Shown here in pieces: positions 1-12,625 of a stretch of DNA of 60,000 bases. Location of the stretch: contig NC_092568.1 of the NCBI RefSeq assembly GCF_037975245.1, positions 18,435,001 to 18,495,000 of the forward strand, read 5' to 3'. The notes beneath the pieces were generated by a model. That model was not told the origin of the DNA, searched no databases, and worked only from the letters and a program-made list of their open reading frames with translations. Positions within the stretch are counted from its first letter, which is position 1. Each line of letters opens with the position of its first letter. Made by a program: the position numbers and the translations under genes. This DNA comes from Apostichopus japonicus (Eukaryota; Echinodermata; Holothuroidea; Aspidochirotida; Stichopodidae).

Positions 1-71
1 TGATATTACTTTTTGACGTGTTAATCTTTTTATTCTTTCCAGCATCATTTTTAACTTTTTTTCTTCTTCAG

Positions 72-266
72 ATTCTGGAAATCATCGGTCTGATTGCCTC
101 GTACATGCATCAAGAACCTGTAGATCGGAGCAGACAAACCTCGAGCAGTAAAACAGGGAGCCACACGATGCCCAAAATATTACCACCTAAAACTCTGAAC
201 CTGAAACAGGTATCGACCGTCGACAGGAAGCCTGTAAAACCAGCCCTGACTAGTCCGATGATGTAA
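72..266 (+). CDS. Terminal coding exon of an unidentified upstream gene
   Basis: An acceptor (cttcag, ending at 71) opens an exon that reads ILEIIGLIASYMHQEPV and runs about 64 residues to a TAA stop at 264-266. The first 15 or so residues are hydrophobic and could be a helix. The rest is polar and low in complexity (Ser, Thr, Lys and Pro rich), typical of a disordered C-terminal tail. The ATG at 18 lies in the upstream intron and is not a start. I do not recognise the family. The exon assignment rests on the acceptor, the polypyrimidine tract and the plausible tail; there is no homology support. Confidence 0.45.
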   Translation: MLEIIGLIASYMHQEPVDRSRQTSSSKTGSHTMPKILPPKTLNLKQVSTVDRKPVKPALTSPMM

Positions 267-3200
267 TCAAAGTTCTTTCTTTGTATTATCCCAAGAATGT
301 TTCCATCTCAAGATTTCAAAGGAGTTAACCAAGGATCGATCTCTAGATCCCAAATTAAAACAATTATTTAGGTCATGTACAAAGTGAGTATTCAATTTAA
401 ACTGTTTCTCAGCCATAATAAAGCATTTGCTTGGATCACTCAACAAGGTATTTTACATCTAACATTTTACCAGTTTCTTCTAAATCCCTTTAAAATCTAT
501 TGGACTATATGTCTTCAAATGGTTTATACCTTATTTCAGGAGATATCCTCTGTTCGTTTTTTCATTTCTATCTTGTAGATATGTTACGATTATCTTGCCT
601 GCCAATCATCATCATTTGATATGTTGCAATCATACATTTAAAATCAGTGGATTTATGTTTTATTTTATTTATATATTTATCGTAATTACAAATGAAAATG
701 TGAAATTTCAAAGAATTAACCTTAGAGAGGATCAAAAACAGTGCAAATGATATAATTAGGATGGTAGACAATAAAAGGAACCAGTTTTCATTGTCATATA
801 TCATGGGAAGCCATGTATCATCAATATCTTTCTAATAATATTCAATAAATAAGGGTGAGAAATTAAACACTCTCAAAAACTATTTTGCTGAATGGTTATA
901 ATATCCTAACTGCTGATTCAACTTGGGTAGTGTGCAAAAACATTTCACCTTCCCAAAAAACTTCAATAAAAATAAATAAACTAAAAAATTAACAACTTGA
1001 TGCTTACTGTACCATGGTATGAAAGATTGCATCTTGAGTGGATTTCAAATTGTTTCTGACTGTACATGTTCAAGTAAAATTTAGTGAACCTAATTTTGAA
1101 GGTTTATTTGTGAGTGGAAAAATGCAACAAAATGCATCATACTGATAGTAATTTCTGACCACTTGTAAAAGGTATATCTGTTAATAAGTAACGGACATAT
1201 CTTGTATTAAACATTCTCGTTAAGAATATCCACATATATTCCATAATGTGGTCGTTTACTTGCAAAGTTACAGATGTTTGAGCTGCCCCATAGGAATGCT
1301 ATAAAAGAATGTAAATTAATATTTTATATAAGATGCTTATTGCACTAATGGAAATATTAGCAAAATAAAACAGGTGGCTGGCAGAAGGGGGTGGAGTGGG
1401 GGTGTTGGTTGGGTCAGGTTGGATGTGAGGGAATGCAGGGGGTGAAATGTTTTTCAATGACCTTAACCTTCTCAACACACATTGATGAATATCAAAGATT
1501 TAGGGTAGATTCTACAAGAGACAACAGGCCAAATCATTTCAGTAAAATTATCTCATCAACACATCAATGCTATCGTCTGGCATTTTTTTTTTTTTTGTAT
1601 TCTGCTTATTTTGTTGTTTGGAATTTTTTCATTTCTTTCACCCAGTGGGATCAACATAGATGGAAAGTCTTTCCATTTAAAGCTTTATAAAGAGAACATT
1701 CACAAAATTCTTTCTAATGGAAATCTTTCAAGGAACATACTACTATACATTTGTATCTTCATGTGAATCCTGGTATGATATGTGCTTAGTTGTAACGTTA
1801 GACAAATTGAGATAAATTGTGTACATGTTAGCAGGTGATATGCTTAACTTGGCTATAGCTGTGTATAGGCTATAGCTGTGTATAGGCTATAGCTGTGTAT
1901 AGGCTGTAGCTGTGTATAGGCTATAGCTGTGTATAGGCTGTAGCTGTGTATAGGCTATAGCTGTGTATAGGCTATAGCTGTATATAGCTGTATTAGAAAA
2001 TAAAAAAATGCACAGAAGTTGCTCTGCTTATTCCTGTGATGCGATTAACCTCCCATAGCAGACTGCATATATATATATATATATATATGTATATACTGAA
2101 TTTTCGATGGGAAGTGGGTATTTCTCTCTATGTACAGCTCATGTCTGTCGGATGGAAAGGTGGATTTACTTCATCGAATTTGTCTTTCCAGTTAAAATTC
2201 ATCAATAAAATGTTTTCAGCTGTCAGTGTTTCAGGCTAAAATTGTAATAGTGACAATTTCTGGAACTATATGTAAGTTTTTCTTTCCTAATTATTAAATC
2301 AATGAAAAAGATTTGTTTTTTTTGGTCTAAATCTGATAAGTATTGAAAAGAACAAAAATTGAACGATCAATGGTATGGGAGGGGGGGGGGGTGGGGGGTA
2401 TAATGAAAACCCTCATTCAGTCAGTTTTTGTTGTTGTCAAATATCTGCCTATTTAAAGGGGCTTATAAAAAATTCTTCTTTGGGATAGGAAGCTGTTGTC
2501 CTGTAATACATTTAAGATATCATTAGAAACATTACAAGAGGCTGTATGGTTAACCCTTTTCTCCTTTGTATTCTTTCAGTACTGGCATTAACAGGAAACA
2601 AAAATACCTTTTTTGATACTAGCAAACAGTTCTTAAACAATGCCTCAAATTGTTTCTCTATATTCATAAAACTTTTCAAAACTTTTACAGGTTGTAAGAA
2701 TATGGTTGTGTGTCTTTAAAGAAAAAAAAAAAACGAAAGAAAGAAAGAACGAAGATGAAGATGAAGAATAAGAAATTTAAGTGGCTGCCAATGCAAACTA
2801 TTGAAGTGTTTCCTTATATTTTGTGTCAGGGTAGAATTTTTGGATATTTTGTCTATGTGCATGTGTTTGTTTTCTAGTCTGATAACTAGTTCTTGGTGTT
2901 ACAGTATGATAGATGTAGTAGTTTTAATATTGTGTGTGATAAAACTGTTGTGCATTTCCTGAATCTTAGTGGTATTCTATAAAATGTTTCTGGTCTTCTT
3001 GCTAATGAATGGCACAAATATATATTGCTTTTGATACACATTATTAACCATGTTAAGTATTAGTTTTTTGTGTTTTCTTTTGTGATATAACTTTAATATT
3101 GACAGTTAAGATTGTATGTAGTTGAAATTATGCTTAGCTCGTTTGGGAGGGTATTACTTCATTCTATTTGTTTGACCTACATATACAAAGGGTATAAGGT

Positions 3201-3285
3201 CTTGTTAATAGTGTTATTTATTATGTCATGTCTATTTTTAGACTGAGTGGAAATATGTATAAGAAACATTAAATAAATGACTTTT
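267..3285 (+). other. Probable 3' UTR and downstream flank of the upstream gene
   Basis: About 3 kb of AT-rich sequence without convincing coding potential follows the stop codon. AATAAA at 3272-3277 is one reasonable polyadenylation signal; earlier AATAAA copies exist (for example near 846 and 967), so the true end is uncertain. It contains a 17-bp minisatellite (listed separately), a short (TA)n run at about 2066-2096 and a poly-G run near 2381. I see no other gene here. Confidence 0.3.
1851..1989 (+). repeat. Minisatellite, 17-bp unit, about 8 copies
   Basis: The unit GGCTATAGCTGTGTATA repeats head to tail with only TATAG/TGTAG variation. The last copy decays into TATATAGCTGTA. Confidence 0.95.
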
Positions 3286-5030
3286 TGATGTTTCTATGTT
3301 TAGATAAGCTACTAATGGTTTGCACATTTTTCAATCATGATTTTGTTGATACCTTACAGATTTTTTTCTACATTATGCCTGCTGCAAGCACTTCAACTGT
3401 TGTTTAATGCAAAGTTTTGTCTCTTATTCTATGCTTGTATCAACTATGGAAAAAGAGTTTGTAATATATTTTTTGCTTTAGCAATATGTTTTTGATGCAA
3501 ATAATTTGTGTTTAATGAAAAGAATGTCTCCAATGTGTGTCTACCATTAAAGTTATAATATTGTCTACCTCGAGTGGAGTTAGTCAATATATTCCCTGGA
3601 TTCTGGAGCACAGGACTTGTGATCTTGGACGACAGGACTTATGATCCTGAAGCACAGGACTTGTGAATCTGGAACACAGGACTTATGATCCTAAAGCACA
3701 GGACTTGTGAATCTGGAACACAGGACTAATGATCCTGGAGCAAAGGCATTGTGGTCCTGGAGCACAGGACTTGTGACCCTACAAATCTGAAGTAGTAATT
3801 GTAAATAAGTTAAGCTCAATTTTCTTCTACTTTATTGAAATACATCATTCTTGCTGCTTCTCATTGTAATTAGGAACCTGATAAGAGGAGCTATGCCAGT
3901 TCTATCCTCTTATTGGACATGATGTCATTTTGTGAAGTTTTCAACCGAATAATTTTACTTAAGCAATATCTATCATGAACAGTAGCCATGTAAAGTTCTT
4001 CTTTTTCTTCTTCTCAGAGTAGTTATGTTGTCACTTGCTGAGTCTTAAAAGCAAAGATGTGTCATTGAATTAGTTAAACACCTTGCCAAACCATAGATAG
4101 AATATATGTGCTATATAAACACCTTAGTCTTTGTTTTTTCAACCCTTTCTTTTTAATATTTATTTGCTGCTCAAAGTGTGTAAATACATGTATCCATTAT
4201 AGCTTCTCATATATCCAGCATTATTTATTTAGTGTTTTGTGTTCTTTACCCAACTTTCAAACCCATAAAAGCTTGCTTGAGTGCAACATTATTTTGGGGG
4301 GGGGGGGGGGGCTGAGGAGAGTGCCAGCGACACTCGGATTAATCATATCATATTTATAACCATAAATGTCTCTCATTTTATTAATGTCTGTAATGGCTGC
4401 CCTTCCCTCCAATTAACTGACCACCCTCTTCATTATATGGCTTGTTGTCAAGTCTCAACTGTTCAGCCACACTCAGATCATGTTCACAGACCATTCTCAC
4501 AAATATATGGAGATTTACAATTTTTTCAAAATATCCCAAGATTAGGGGGAAAATAGGGAGAACTTTTGTGAAGAAACCAAGTAAACTAGATAAGGATATA
4601 AAAGAAACAGACACATTTAGCGGGGAAGGGGTGTTAGCACGTCATCTCTGGAATAGTATTTGTTATTGCCGCCTAGCATTACTGTGACAAAACACAAAGG
4701 TCATGACAAATTTCTTTTTTCAATTAATTCCTGAAAAATGAAGTTGATTTTCTTCACGTTCTAAATGCAGGTAGCAACATATCACAGCCCATTTCTGATC
4801 GTAATTTAGGAATAAAAAATTAAGAAATTAGCACACAATCAAGAGAGTGTGAGTTTGTCCTAAAAATGGGAGACTCCTCTGAATATTTGCAAGTGCTAAA
4901 AAATATTCACAAATTGAGTGGTTTGATCTTTTCCGCCCTAGATAGCAAGTTTTATCCCACATGATCAGTCACTGCTGACATAGTGTTGAGAAAATAAATT
5001 CTTCAGGCAACATAATGGCTGTATTTCCTT
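3286..5030. other. Intergenic stretch between the upstream gene and gephyrin
   Basis: No convincing gene. It holds a minisatellite (3598-3780) and a long poly-G run at about 4295-4311. The short overlapping ORFs around 4100-4690 on both strands are low-complexity or chance frames without splice or homology support. Confidence 0.4.
3598..3780 (+). repeat. Degenerate minisatellite, about 22-24-bp unit
   Basis: About eight diverged copies of a unit close to GATCCTGGAGCACAGGACTT follow one another. Copies differ by point changes (GGAGCACAGG, GAAGCACAGG, GGAACACAGG) and small indels. Confidence 0.9.
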
Positions 5031-5035
5031 AAAGG

Positions 5036-5376
5036 CATTGAAGACTCGCCCCAAACCGCGTGCCGAAAAAGTTAACTTTCCGTTGCTTGCAAGTGAAGTT
5101 TCTGCTTGTAGCTACAAAATGCAAACAGTAATGAAACGTGATACCTTGTTATCTTTAGCAGGACCTGAGATGTCCATCGCTGTACCGTTTGTACACTGCT
5201 GTGGGTATTGACCGCAGCTGTATGTACTGACTGTACACTAGTGTCTAATTACCGAAGGTAGCAAGCTGTGTGCATATATTCTGGAATTGATGGTGATGTC
5301 GAACACTTCTGTTACACCTCATTTGAAACTAGGTCAGATTACCGGCATTAGACGTTTCTTTTTGCGCGAGTCTTCA
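5036..5376. mobile_element. Possible MITE just upstream of the gephyrin start
   Basis: The left end TGAAGACTCGCCCCAAA (5039-5055) is matched by the reverse complement of the right end TTTGCGCGAGTCTTCA (5361-5376). This gives a roughly 16-bp imperfect terminal inverted repeat about 340 bp apart. No open reading frame and no clear target duplication were seen. The right end lies only about 160 bp before the first gephyrin ATG, so the element may overlap the promoter or 5' UTR. Confidence 0.4.
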
Positions 5377-5538
5377 CACTCTAGAGCCCACCCTGTGTCT
5401 GGAGTGATACCCTGGGAAACTTGCAAGCGGTGCTAGTCGTCGTTCAGATCAAAACAAAGGACCTGTACGCAGGGTTAGATAACGTTTGTTCGTGGTACGT
5501 GCTTTCGCAGTTTCGTTACGTATGACACGACCTGGTGC

Positions 5539-8500
5539 ATGGGCGAAAGCTGCAGAGTTGTAATACATGAATTTCGTATGACTTCGACAACGATGGACGG
5601 AAGAAATGACGAGGAGATCCGATTTGGAATACTAACAGGTAAAGAGCTGCTGCAAGCAACCTCGTGCACTCGCTTGCTGTGTTTGTATTATGTTATGGTT
5701 TTATTAGTGGGTTGGACGTTAGACCTGGGCCTACTCTTGGCTAGGCCTAGCCCAGTGCATGTAACTATTACAACGCAAATACAGTACAGCCTAGCATACA
5801 AAATAACTGCCTCTGCCGTTAGGATTGAGCTAACGGACTAGCCTTACCTAGGCCTAACAGTAAGGCCGTGGCTATTCTTACGACTAGTTGTAACAATTAT
5901 TTATAAACTATTCTTACGACATCGGCGAATTCATGCGAATTCAAAGTAAATAAAGCATCTGCGCATGAAGTAGGGGTAACCCAAACCCTAACTCTAACCC
6001 TCAATCCAACCCTAACCCTAAACCTAACCCTTAACCTAACCCTAACCGGAAATTATTGTTACTCCTGGTCGTAAAAATAGTACTCCTAGTCGTAAAATAG
6101 CAACTGCGCATGCGCAAAATGGAACTATTGTTACAACTAGTCGTATGAATAGCCACTTTGTAACAGTAACACCCTGCATTCATTAGCTGGATAGATTATA
6201 CAGAGTTAAGGGTAACGTTGACATACTTGCCAACCATTAGATGCAAGTCTTGAGAAAGTTGAAGAAATATGGCATGGGTTACAATGCGGAACACTAATAA
6301 CCCTTGAAACGATGAGTTTCATTTGGCTTGAAAATGTTATGCAACATAGCCAGGTTTCACTTTTAGGGTGCCAATTTCCAGTTTCTTCTCATTTCTTATG
6401 AATGTGTGTGTGGAGGTGGGGATGTACGAGTATCCATGTTTGTACCAATGGGGGGGGGGTTCGAGTTCTTTGTCTATCCTTCACCCAGGCGCGTAGCCAG
6501 GAATTTGCCAAGGGAGGGGCGAAACTGTTCATTTGGCATTGAAAACTATCTAAGCGTAGCGCCACCATGGTTGGCGCGAAGCATACAAGAAAATTTTGGC
6601 TTAGAATGCCTCCCAGATCGCTGGAAATGGCACTTCCCAGGCCTTGAAAGTTGCATCTTAGCATTTTCTCACTTGAAAATACTAGCGATATCATAAAAAC
6701 ATTAAAAAAAAAAAAAATTATGCTCAAGGGGGGCGGCTGCCCCCTTCGCCCCCTCCCCCTTGGCTACGCGCCTGCCTCCACCGTAAAAGATTCTGTTAAA
6801 ATCAAATCCTAATGAAGGTTATAGGCCCGATATGAGACAGATTAAACTGGAATTGTATTCATTGTTCAGGCTAACTAAGTCCAATGTTCTTGACACACTG
6901 CTGGGATTTGAAATGTGGAATGCAATTTTACATCCGATATTTTTTTCTTTTTAAATTTCCATCCTCTTTTGACAGTGAGCGATCGATGTGCTCAAGGTTT
7001 GTCAGAAGATACGAGTGGTCCAAACTTGAAAGCGCTTGTTGAAGATGGAGAGTGGTATGTTTTTAAGATGTGTTGTGCATGGATAATATGTAGCAAATGT
7101 TAGTCTTGGCTTTCAATCATTCATAATTTGGTGAAACTCGCTGTTGTCAGCAGTGTTCGACTTATGGCCAAAAAATTGCATAGCAACAAATTTCGACAAT
7201 TGCTATACAATATTTTTGTTGCATAGCAGTTCCCCAATAATGAATAGCAGTTTTGAAATTACCACAAAACGGACCAAATGTTGGCGATTAATGTATTAAC
7301 TAGAAAATGTTTGTTTATTATTATTATTTATACTAGTGTTGCTACGATAATCGTTTTCAATATCGGTATCGGCCGATATTTGCAATATCGGCAGCATATC
7401 GGTATCGGTAAAATTTTGCCTAATTGCCGATAACAGCAAACCGATATTGAACTTTTCTTTTTAACAGCAGAGCTACCTGTACTTATTGATACTTGCAATG
7501 ATTTGTTAATCTGCCCAAGACGATCCATTTCTTTAGCGTCAGTTAAACTCAGATTCATTTTCTATTAATATCCATGGAAACCTGACTCTCCGTAACATCT
7601 AAAAACACGTCTACGGCGCGCAAATATAACCAATGACCTTCGTGAACCTTGGCCTACACACAGCATTAGTGCAGCATATATACACTGTACTAACCATTCA
7701 TTTCCTCAAAGGCCTCCGTGAAAACCTTGAACATGATGCATACAGTAACTGCACAGTTCAGCAGTGTTGGAAACCTTGTTCAATTTCCCGCGAACACACT
7801 GCCGATTTCCCGCCGGTGTTCGCCTGCCTAGCACGCGTAACGTGCGAGCATAAAGGCGTGGTGTCCAGGGGCCCGTCTTAGGGCTATGGTGGGGTCATGG
7901 GGTAGAACCCCTCGTGGGGATCCTGGGGGCGAAAGCCCCCGAAAATTGTTGTCATTTTTTGCGATGTCTGGCGATGAAAAAATTCGCAGTTGAGGATGCA
8001 AAATACTGACAACTTTTTTTATTTAAATTGTCACGAAACTGATGAAAATTTTAAAATGACAAGTTAAAGTAGCTATATTATGTTATAAAATGAAAAGAGA
8101 TTTAATCTGTCTTTCAATCTTTAAAAAGTGCAACTTACAAAACTTCCGATATTATGAAACAAACAACGTTCAGCAAAGCCCCGTTTCTAGACTGCCTAAC
8201 AATGAATAGCGTGCATTATGCGTACATTTTTACAACTGCAGTGTTTAACCCTATGCCCAACTACTGTACCACGGTACATGTGCTGCGAATTTGCACAGGT
8301 ACCTTCGCAACAACTATGAGCCCATCCCCTGTGTAACACCTGTTTGTTAACATTTTTTTGGCACGTTGCCAGGGAACCTTTTAGTTACGTGAGATCCGTA
8401 ACCGCCGAGGTGGTTAGGCTATTTGCTTTACACTTAACTATGGTAGGATATTATTTTTTCAGGTTTTTTTTCGCTATACGGTCAAGTGAATAAGTTGTAC

Positions 8501-11500
8501 ATTGAGTATAAACTCAATAAATTATAACTTCTTCATTGTGATCGACAGTTCGTAAGTTAAGGTTTGAGTGTTTGCTCCCAAATCTGACTAGGAATTTGTA
8601 TCGCACAAATCGGCACAATGTGCGATGCTGATTTGGAAACGTCTCGCAAGTTTGTCGTTTTGGATCGCATTTTGCGATGCGATACCGGAAAAATCGAACA
8701 CTGGTTGTCAGTATGGTATCTTGTGATTGGTTCAATTGGAATCTTCTTTCAGTATAACCTTGGTGCATGCATGAAACTGACACTCTTTGAAGGTATCAAA
8801 CCATTTTCATGTAAAGCATGATAATCCATAGTATTCTTCAGAGCATTCAGTCTACTCATCATTGATGTTGTAGTTAATCAGTATGATTGTTGAGATGAGT
8901 TAGATCTTTACCTCCCATTAAATGGATGGTGGGTAGGGACGGTAATGGAGAGAGTAACACCCTTTAATACAGGAAAAGATGATGTGTAGTTTGGCTTTTA
9001 GAAAGCCTCAACCAATATTTGGCAAAGTCTTATCTTGGTTTCTGGTTAACAAATACATAGCAATTGATATGAAATTACTTGTGGTGGTGCCAACTTCTAG
9101 TACTGACAGTTACAGTATGGCAAGAATTTGTCTATCATATTTATAAGTTTTTGGATGCACATGTCTTTCTTGAAATTCATTTCATAACTACAATGGAAAA
9201 GAAAAAACTTTTCCTATTCTAGCCCATCCAGTAGTGTGGAGGTGATGAAGATAGTGCCTGATGAAAAAGACCAGATCCAGGTAAATTTATTGCAAAGCGA
9301 AGTTCTCGATTGTTACTCATTTGGTCTAAATGTCTTGTACTGTGGCCCATTACAACAGATAACTAACCATATTATGCATTAACTGTAAAATCTAATTGTA
9401 GATTGATGTGATCAGTTTTTGATCTTCTTAAACGGTACAAAAGTGATATATATTTGTAAGTTCCACCATAGATTCCCCCCTCTAGCTGTTCTTTCATCTT
9501 CTTACATATATATTTGCATATTGCACTTTGAAGTATTAAAATTGTCTAAGAACTTACCACATGACACATTCCTTCTAATGTTTTAAAACTTACAATACTT
9601 AATTAGCAACTTATGACATATGAGTTTGAGGACAATGTAGAGCAAGGCTTTTCTCAAATAATTTCTACAATGGCCAAAGAGAAAACATCACATTAATTGG
9701 TGCTGTACAGTACCTACTGTAGCATTAAAGCATTGTTCAGGGTAGGCAGGTACAGTACTCAAGCCTATAAGGCCTTTCATATGAGCCTGCATGGCAAACT
9801 GGCTCAAGTTTGTGGATTGATGTCTGATTAATTTATTTATTTATTTATTTGTTTATTTATTTATTTATTTACATTTTACGTGGTTTGGCTTCAGATAGAT
9901 TGCTTCCTACTTTAGTCTTATTTTGAGTTAGGTTGTTTTGTTAGAAGTTCTCTTTAATTCTTTCAACCAAATGAAAACAGTTGCTCTGAAAGGATAATGA
10001 GTTTACTCCCTATGATTATTATAACAGGATGTGCTGATTGATTGGAGTGACCAGCTGGCATTGGATATCATCCTGACTACAGGAGGCACTGGGTTTGCAA
10101 GACGAGATATCACACCAGAGGTGAGTGGAGCTACATCATCGTAGTCACAGCAATGGCAGCTGTGGAGAAAATACCTAGACGTTATCGCATGGCCTCTCTC
10201 AGACTGAACGAATATGACGTCATTTAACAGTCATTTAACAGACCCAATGATGTTGAAGCTTTACTTAACATTTGAGTTGTCACAAAATTCAGTGGTGCCA
10301 TATTGGATGCTATTTAGGTACTATTCCACCAAATCAGGGACCAACGAATGAAATCAACTATTTATAGTTCATTTGAAAGAAGCAAACATTTTCCTCATAC
10401 TGATTTAACATTTAATCACTTGCTACTTTGGAGAGAATTCTTAAATCTGTACATTGTTTTAACCGTATGGACATATTTTAATTATAGCCAATTCTCTTCA
10501 CTTTACGTATTTAAGAGAGATGGCTAAAGTATGTGTGTTATTTGTACAAACTTGTACTTGGTTTTTAAGCATTTTTGATATTATTATCACTCTTGACACC
10601 TGTACTGTTTGTAACATTTTAGTTTTTTATTTTCTCTCATACAAGGCAACAAAGGCTGTCATAGACAAGGAAGCTAATGGATTATCGACTGCCATGCTGA
10701 CAGGATCCTTACAAATAACACCCTTGGCTATGCTTGGCAGGTGAGTGCTAGAGTTTATAATCTGTGTGATCATTACCATCAACAGATAGAGGCAACATAA
10801 AGGCATCTTCTTCATTTTTGTAAAAAAAAAAAAAAAAAAAAAACAATCATGTTTCCAAAGTTTCTGACCAGTATTCACTACCCACTATCTCCCTATATGC
10901 ATGAACACACACACGAACGCACATACTGTACATGTTTGTATTACATTCAGACCGAGGACCCCATTGTATTTTCCACTTTTCAAATCCACGTACCCTTACC
11001 TTAACAATACCCCATACAATAGAATCCTTCCGAGGACGTGGTGATTCTCTAGAAATCACAACTGAGGACCTGAAAGTCTTTTGTTCAAGTCCTCGGTCAG
11101 AATACAAAACAAGTGCACACACACCCACACAGCAGTGTGGTACTGTACGTATGCACCAGGTATTGGTACTGTATGTTCTGCATATGTAAACGAATACTCA
11201 ACTTCATTGAAACTAGTAGTAAAGCATTTTGGATTATCATCTTACGATAAATGTGTAAATACACATTAGTCGTTGACATATTCCTTAACACATACTCTAG
11301 CAATTTTAAAATATAAAAAGTAGGATATATCTCTTGCCAGACTTATGCTCCAAGTGTCATGATGAATTTCAGAATTATTCAATGTTTGTAATTTACTCAT
11401 TCCAAACTCGATCAATTTCTAGGTGGATTGCAGCAATTTCATATTTCACTATTTAAATGATGCGAATTCCTATCAGACATAAAAAAGTAGTTTAAAATTT

Positions 11501-12625
11501 TCGTGATTGTGATGGAGCAAGGTTTGAATATGCAATTCAAATATGTTTATATTTTCATGAACATCTCCCCTTCAAGACTATGGGAGGCTGTAATCTTGAG
11601 TTGAAAACAATCAGCTTAGATTTATTTTGTTTCTCCTCTCATGTTGCAGACCTGCTTGCGGTATTCGTAAAGAGACATTAATTATCAACCTTCCAGGAAG
11701 TAAGAAAGGATCGCAGGTTCGTGGAAACCCCTCCCCGGTGTTTCTTCCCAGTCATGTCGCGATTACAAACTAGCAATGGTATTCCAATGCTTATACACGG
11801 CATAGTTAATCATGCAAAACAAAGTCGCCCTTAGCTTTACCCCCTTGGCTCAGACTGGAAATCAGGATTTGACAAGGTGACTAGTAATATTATGTTAAAT
11901 GCGGCTTGGGAAACAACTTATTCCTTTCTGCAGAGTTGGTTGCAGAAAACTGTGGTAAAGTGATACCCCTTAATATATTAACTACAAAATCTGTGTGTAG
12001 TTCGTCGCAAAATCATTGAATTTTAAATGGTTGATATTGTCGGTGTTCAAGATATTATAAGAGGCTATGTGGGAAGTTCTCAAGATGCGTCAACAACAGT
12101 ATTTCATAAAATTAAATGAGTTTTTGATTTTGCAGTTAGGTGGAACACTGCATTATGAATGAGGTAACCATGACAGTAATATCTTTGATTGTGCATATAT
12201 AGTATTTCCATTTGTAGGTGTGTCATATCAAATACAGACCCTGGACAATGTTCATCTCTGTATGATTGTCCAGGAGATATCAACCTCCATCCACCTATAT
12301 CCTGTCTGTAGGTCTGCTAGAACTATATGCAAAGCACACACAAATTTCTAGTAGAACAGAGAGAAATCACAAAATAAAAGAAGAATTTCTTTTTTAAATG
12401 CTATGCAAACATACACGAACAAACTTCATATTGCTGTGCTCATATTTTTGTGCAGTTGTACAAGATTTTACAATACCTGTTTTTGTTGAACAGGAAAATT
12501 TCCTGATTGTTAAACCGTGGTTGAAGCACGCTGTCAATCATCTACGAGAGAACAAGACTGCCGTGAACGCTGTACACTCCAAGATGCAAGACAAAGAATC
12601 AACACCAGCTCACACACACGACCAC
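5539..12625 (+). CDS. GPHN: Gephyrin exons 1-7: MogA-like G domain
   Basis: Residues 27-64 read IRFGILTVSD, then a variable stretch, then EDTSGPNL, the MogA/Cnx1-G N-terminal signature with its two conserved Asp residues. Residues 96-102 are TTGGTGF, the molybdopterin-binding loop, followed by RRDITPEATK. Exon 5 gives [19 protein letters not shown] and exon 6 gives [11 protein letters not shown], both near-identical in kind to animal gephyrins. All catalytic landmarks I can recognise are present, so cofactor synthesis should be intact. Exon 7 carries the final helix ([14 protein letters not shown]) and runs into a short His/Thr-rich linker. Confidence 0.93.

Noticed and set aside
4108-4690. 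Overlapping ORFs on both strands around the poly-G run
   Set aside because: Short, mutually overlapping, and without exon signals or similarity.
5979-6047. Chromosome end
   Set aside because: The telomere-like units are few, degenerate, and enclosed by transposon arms and a gene.
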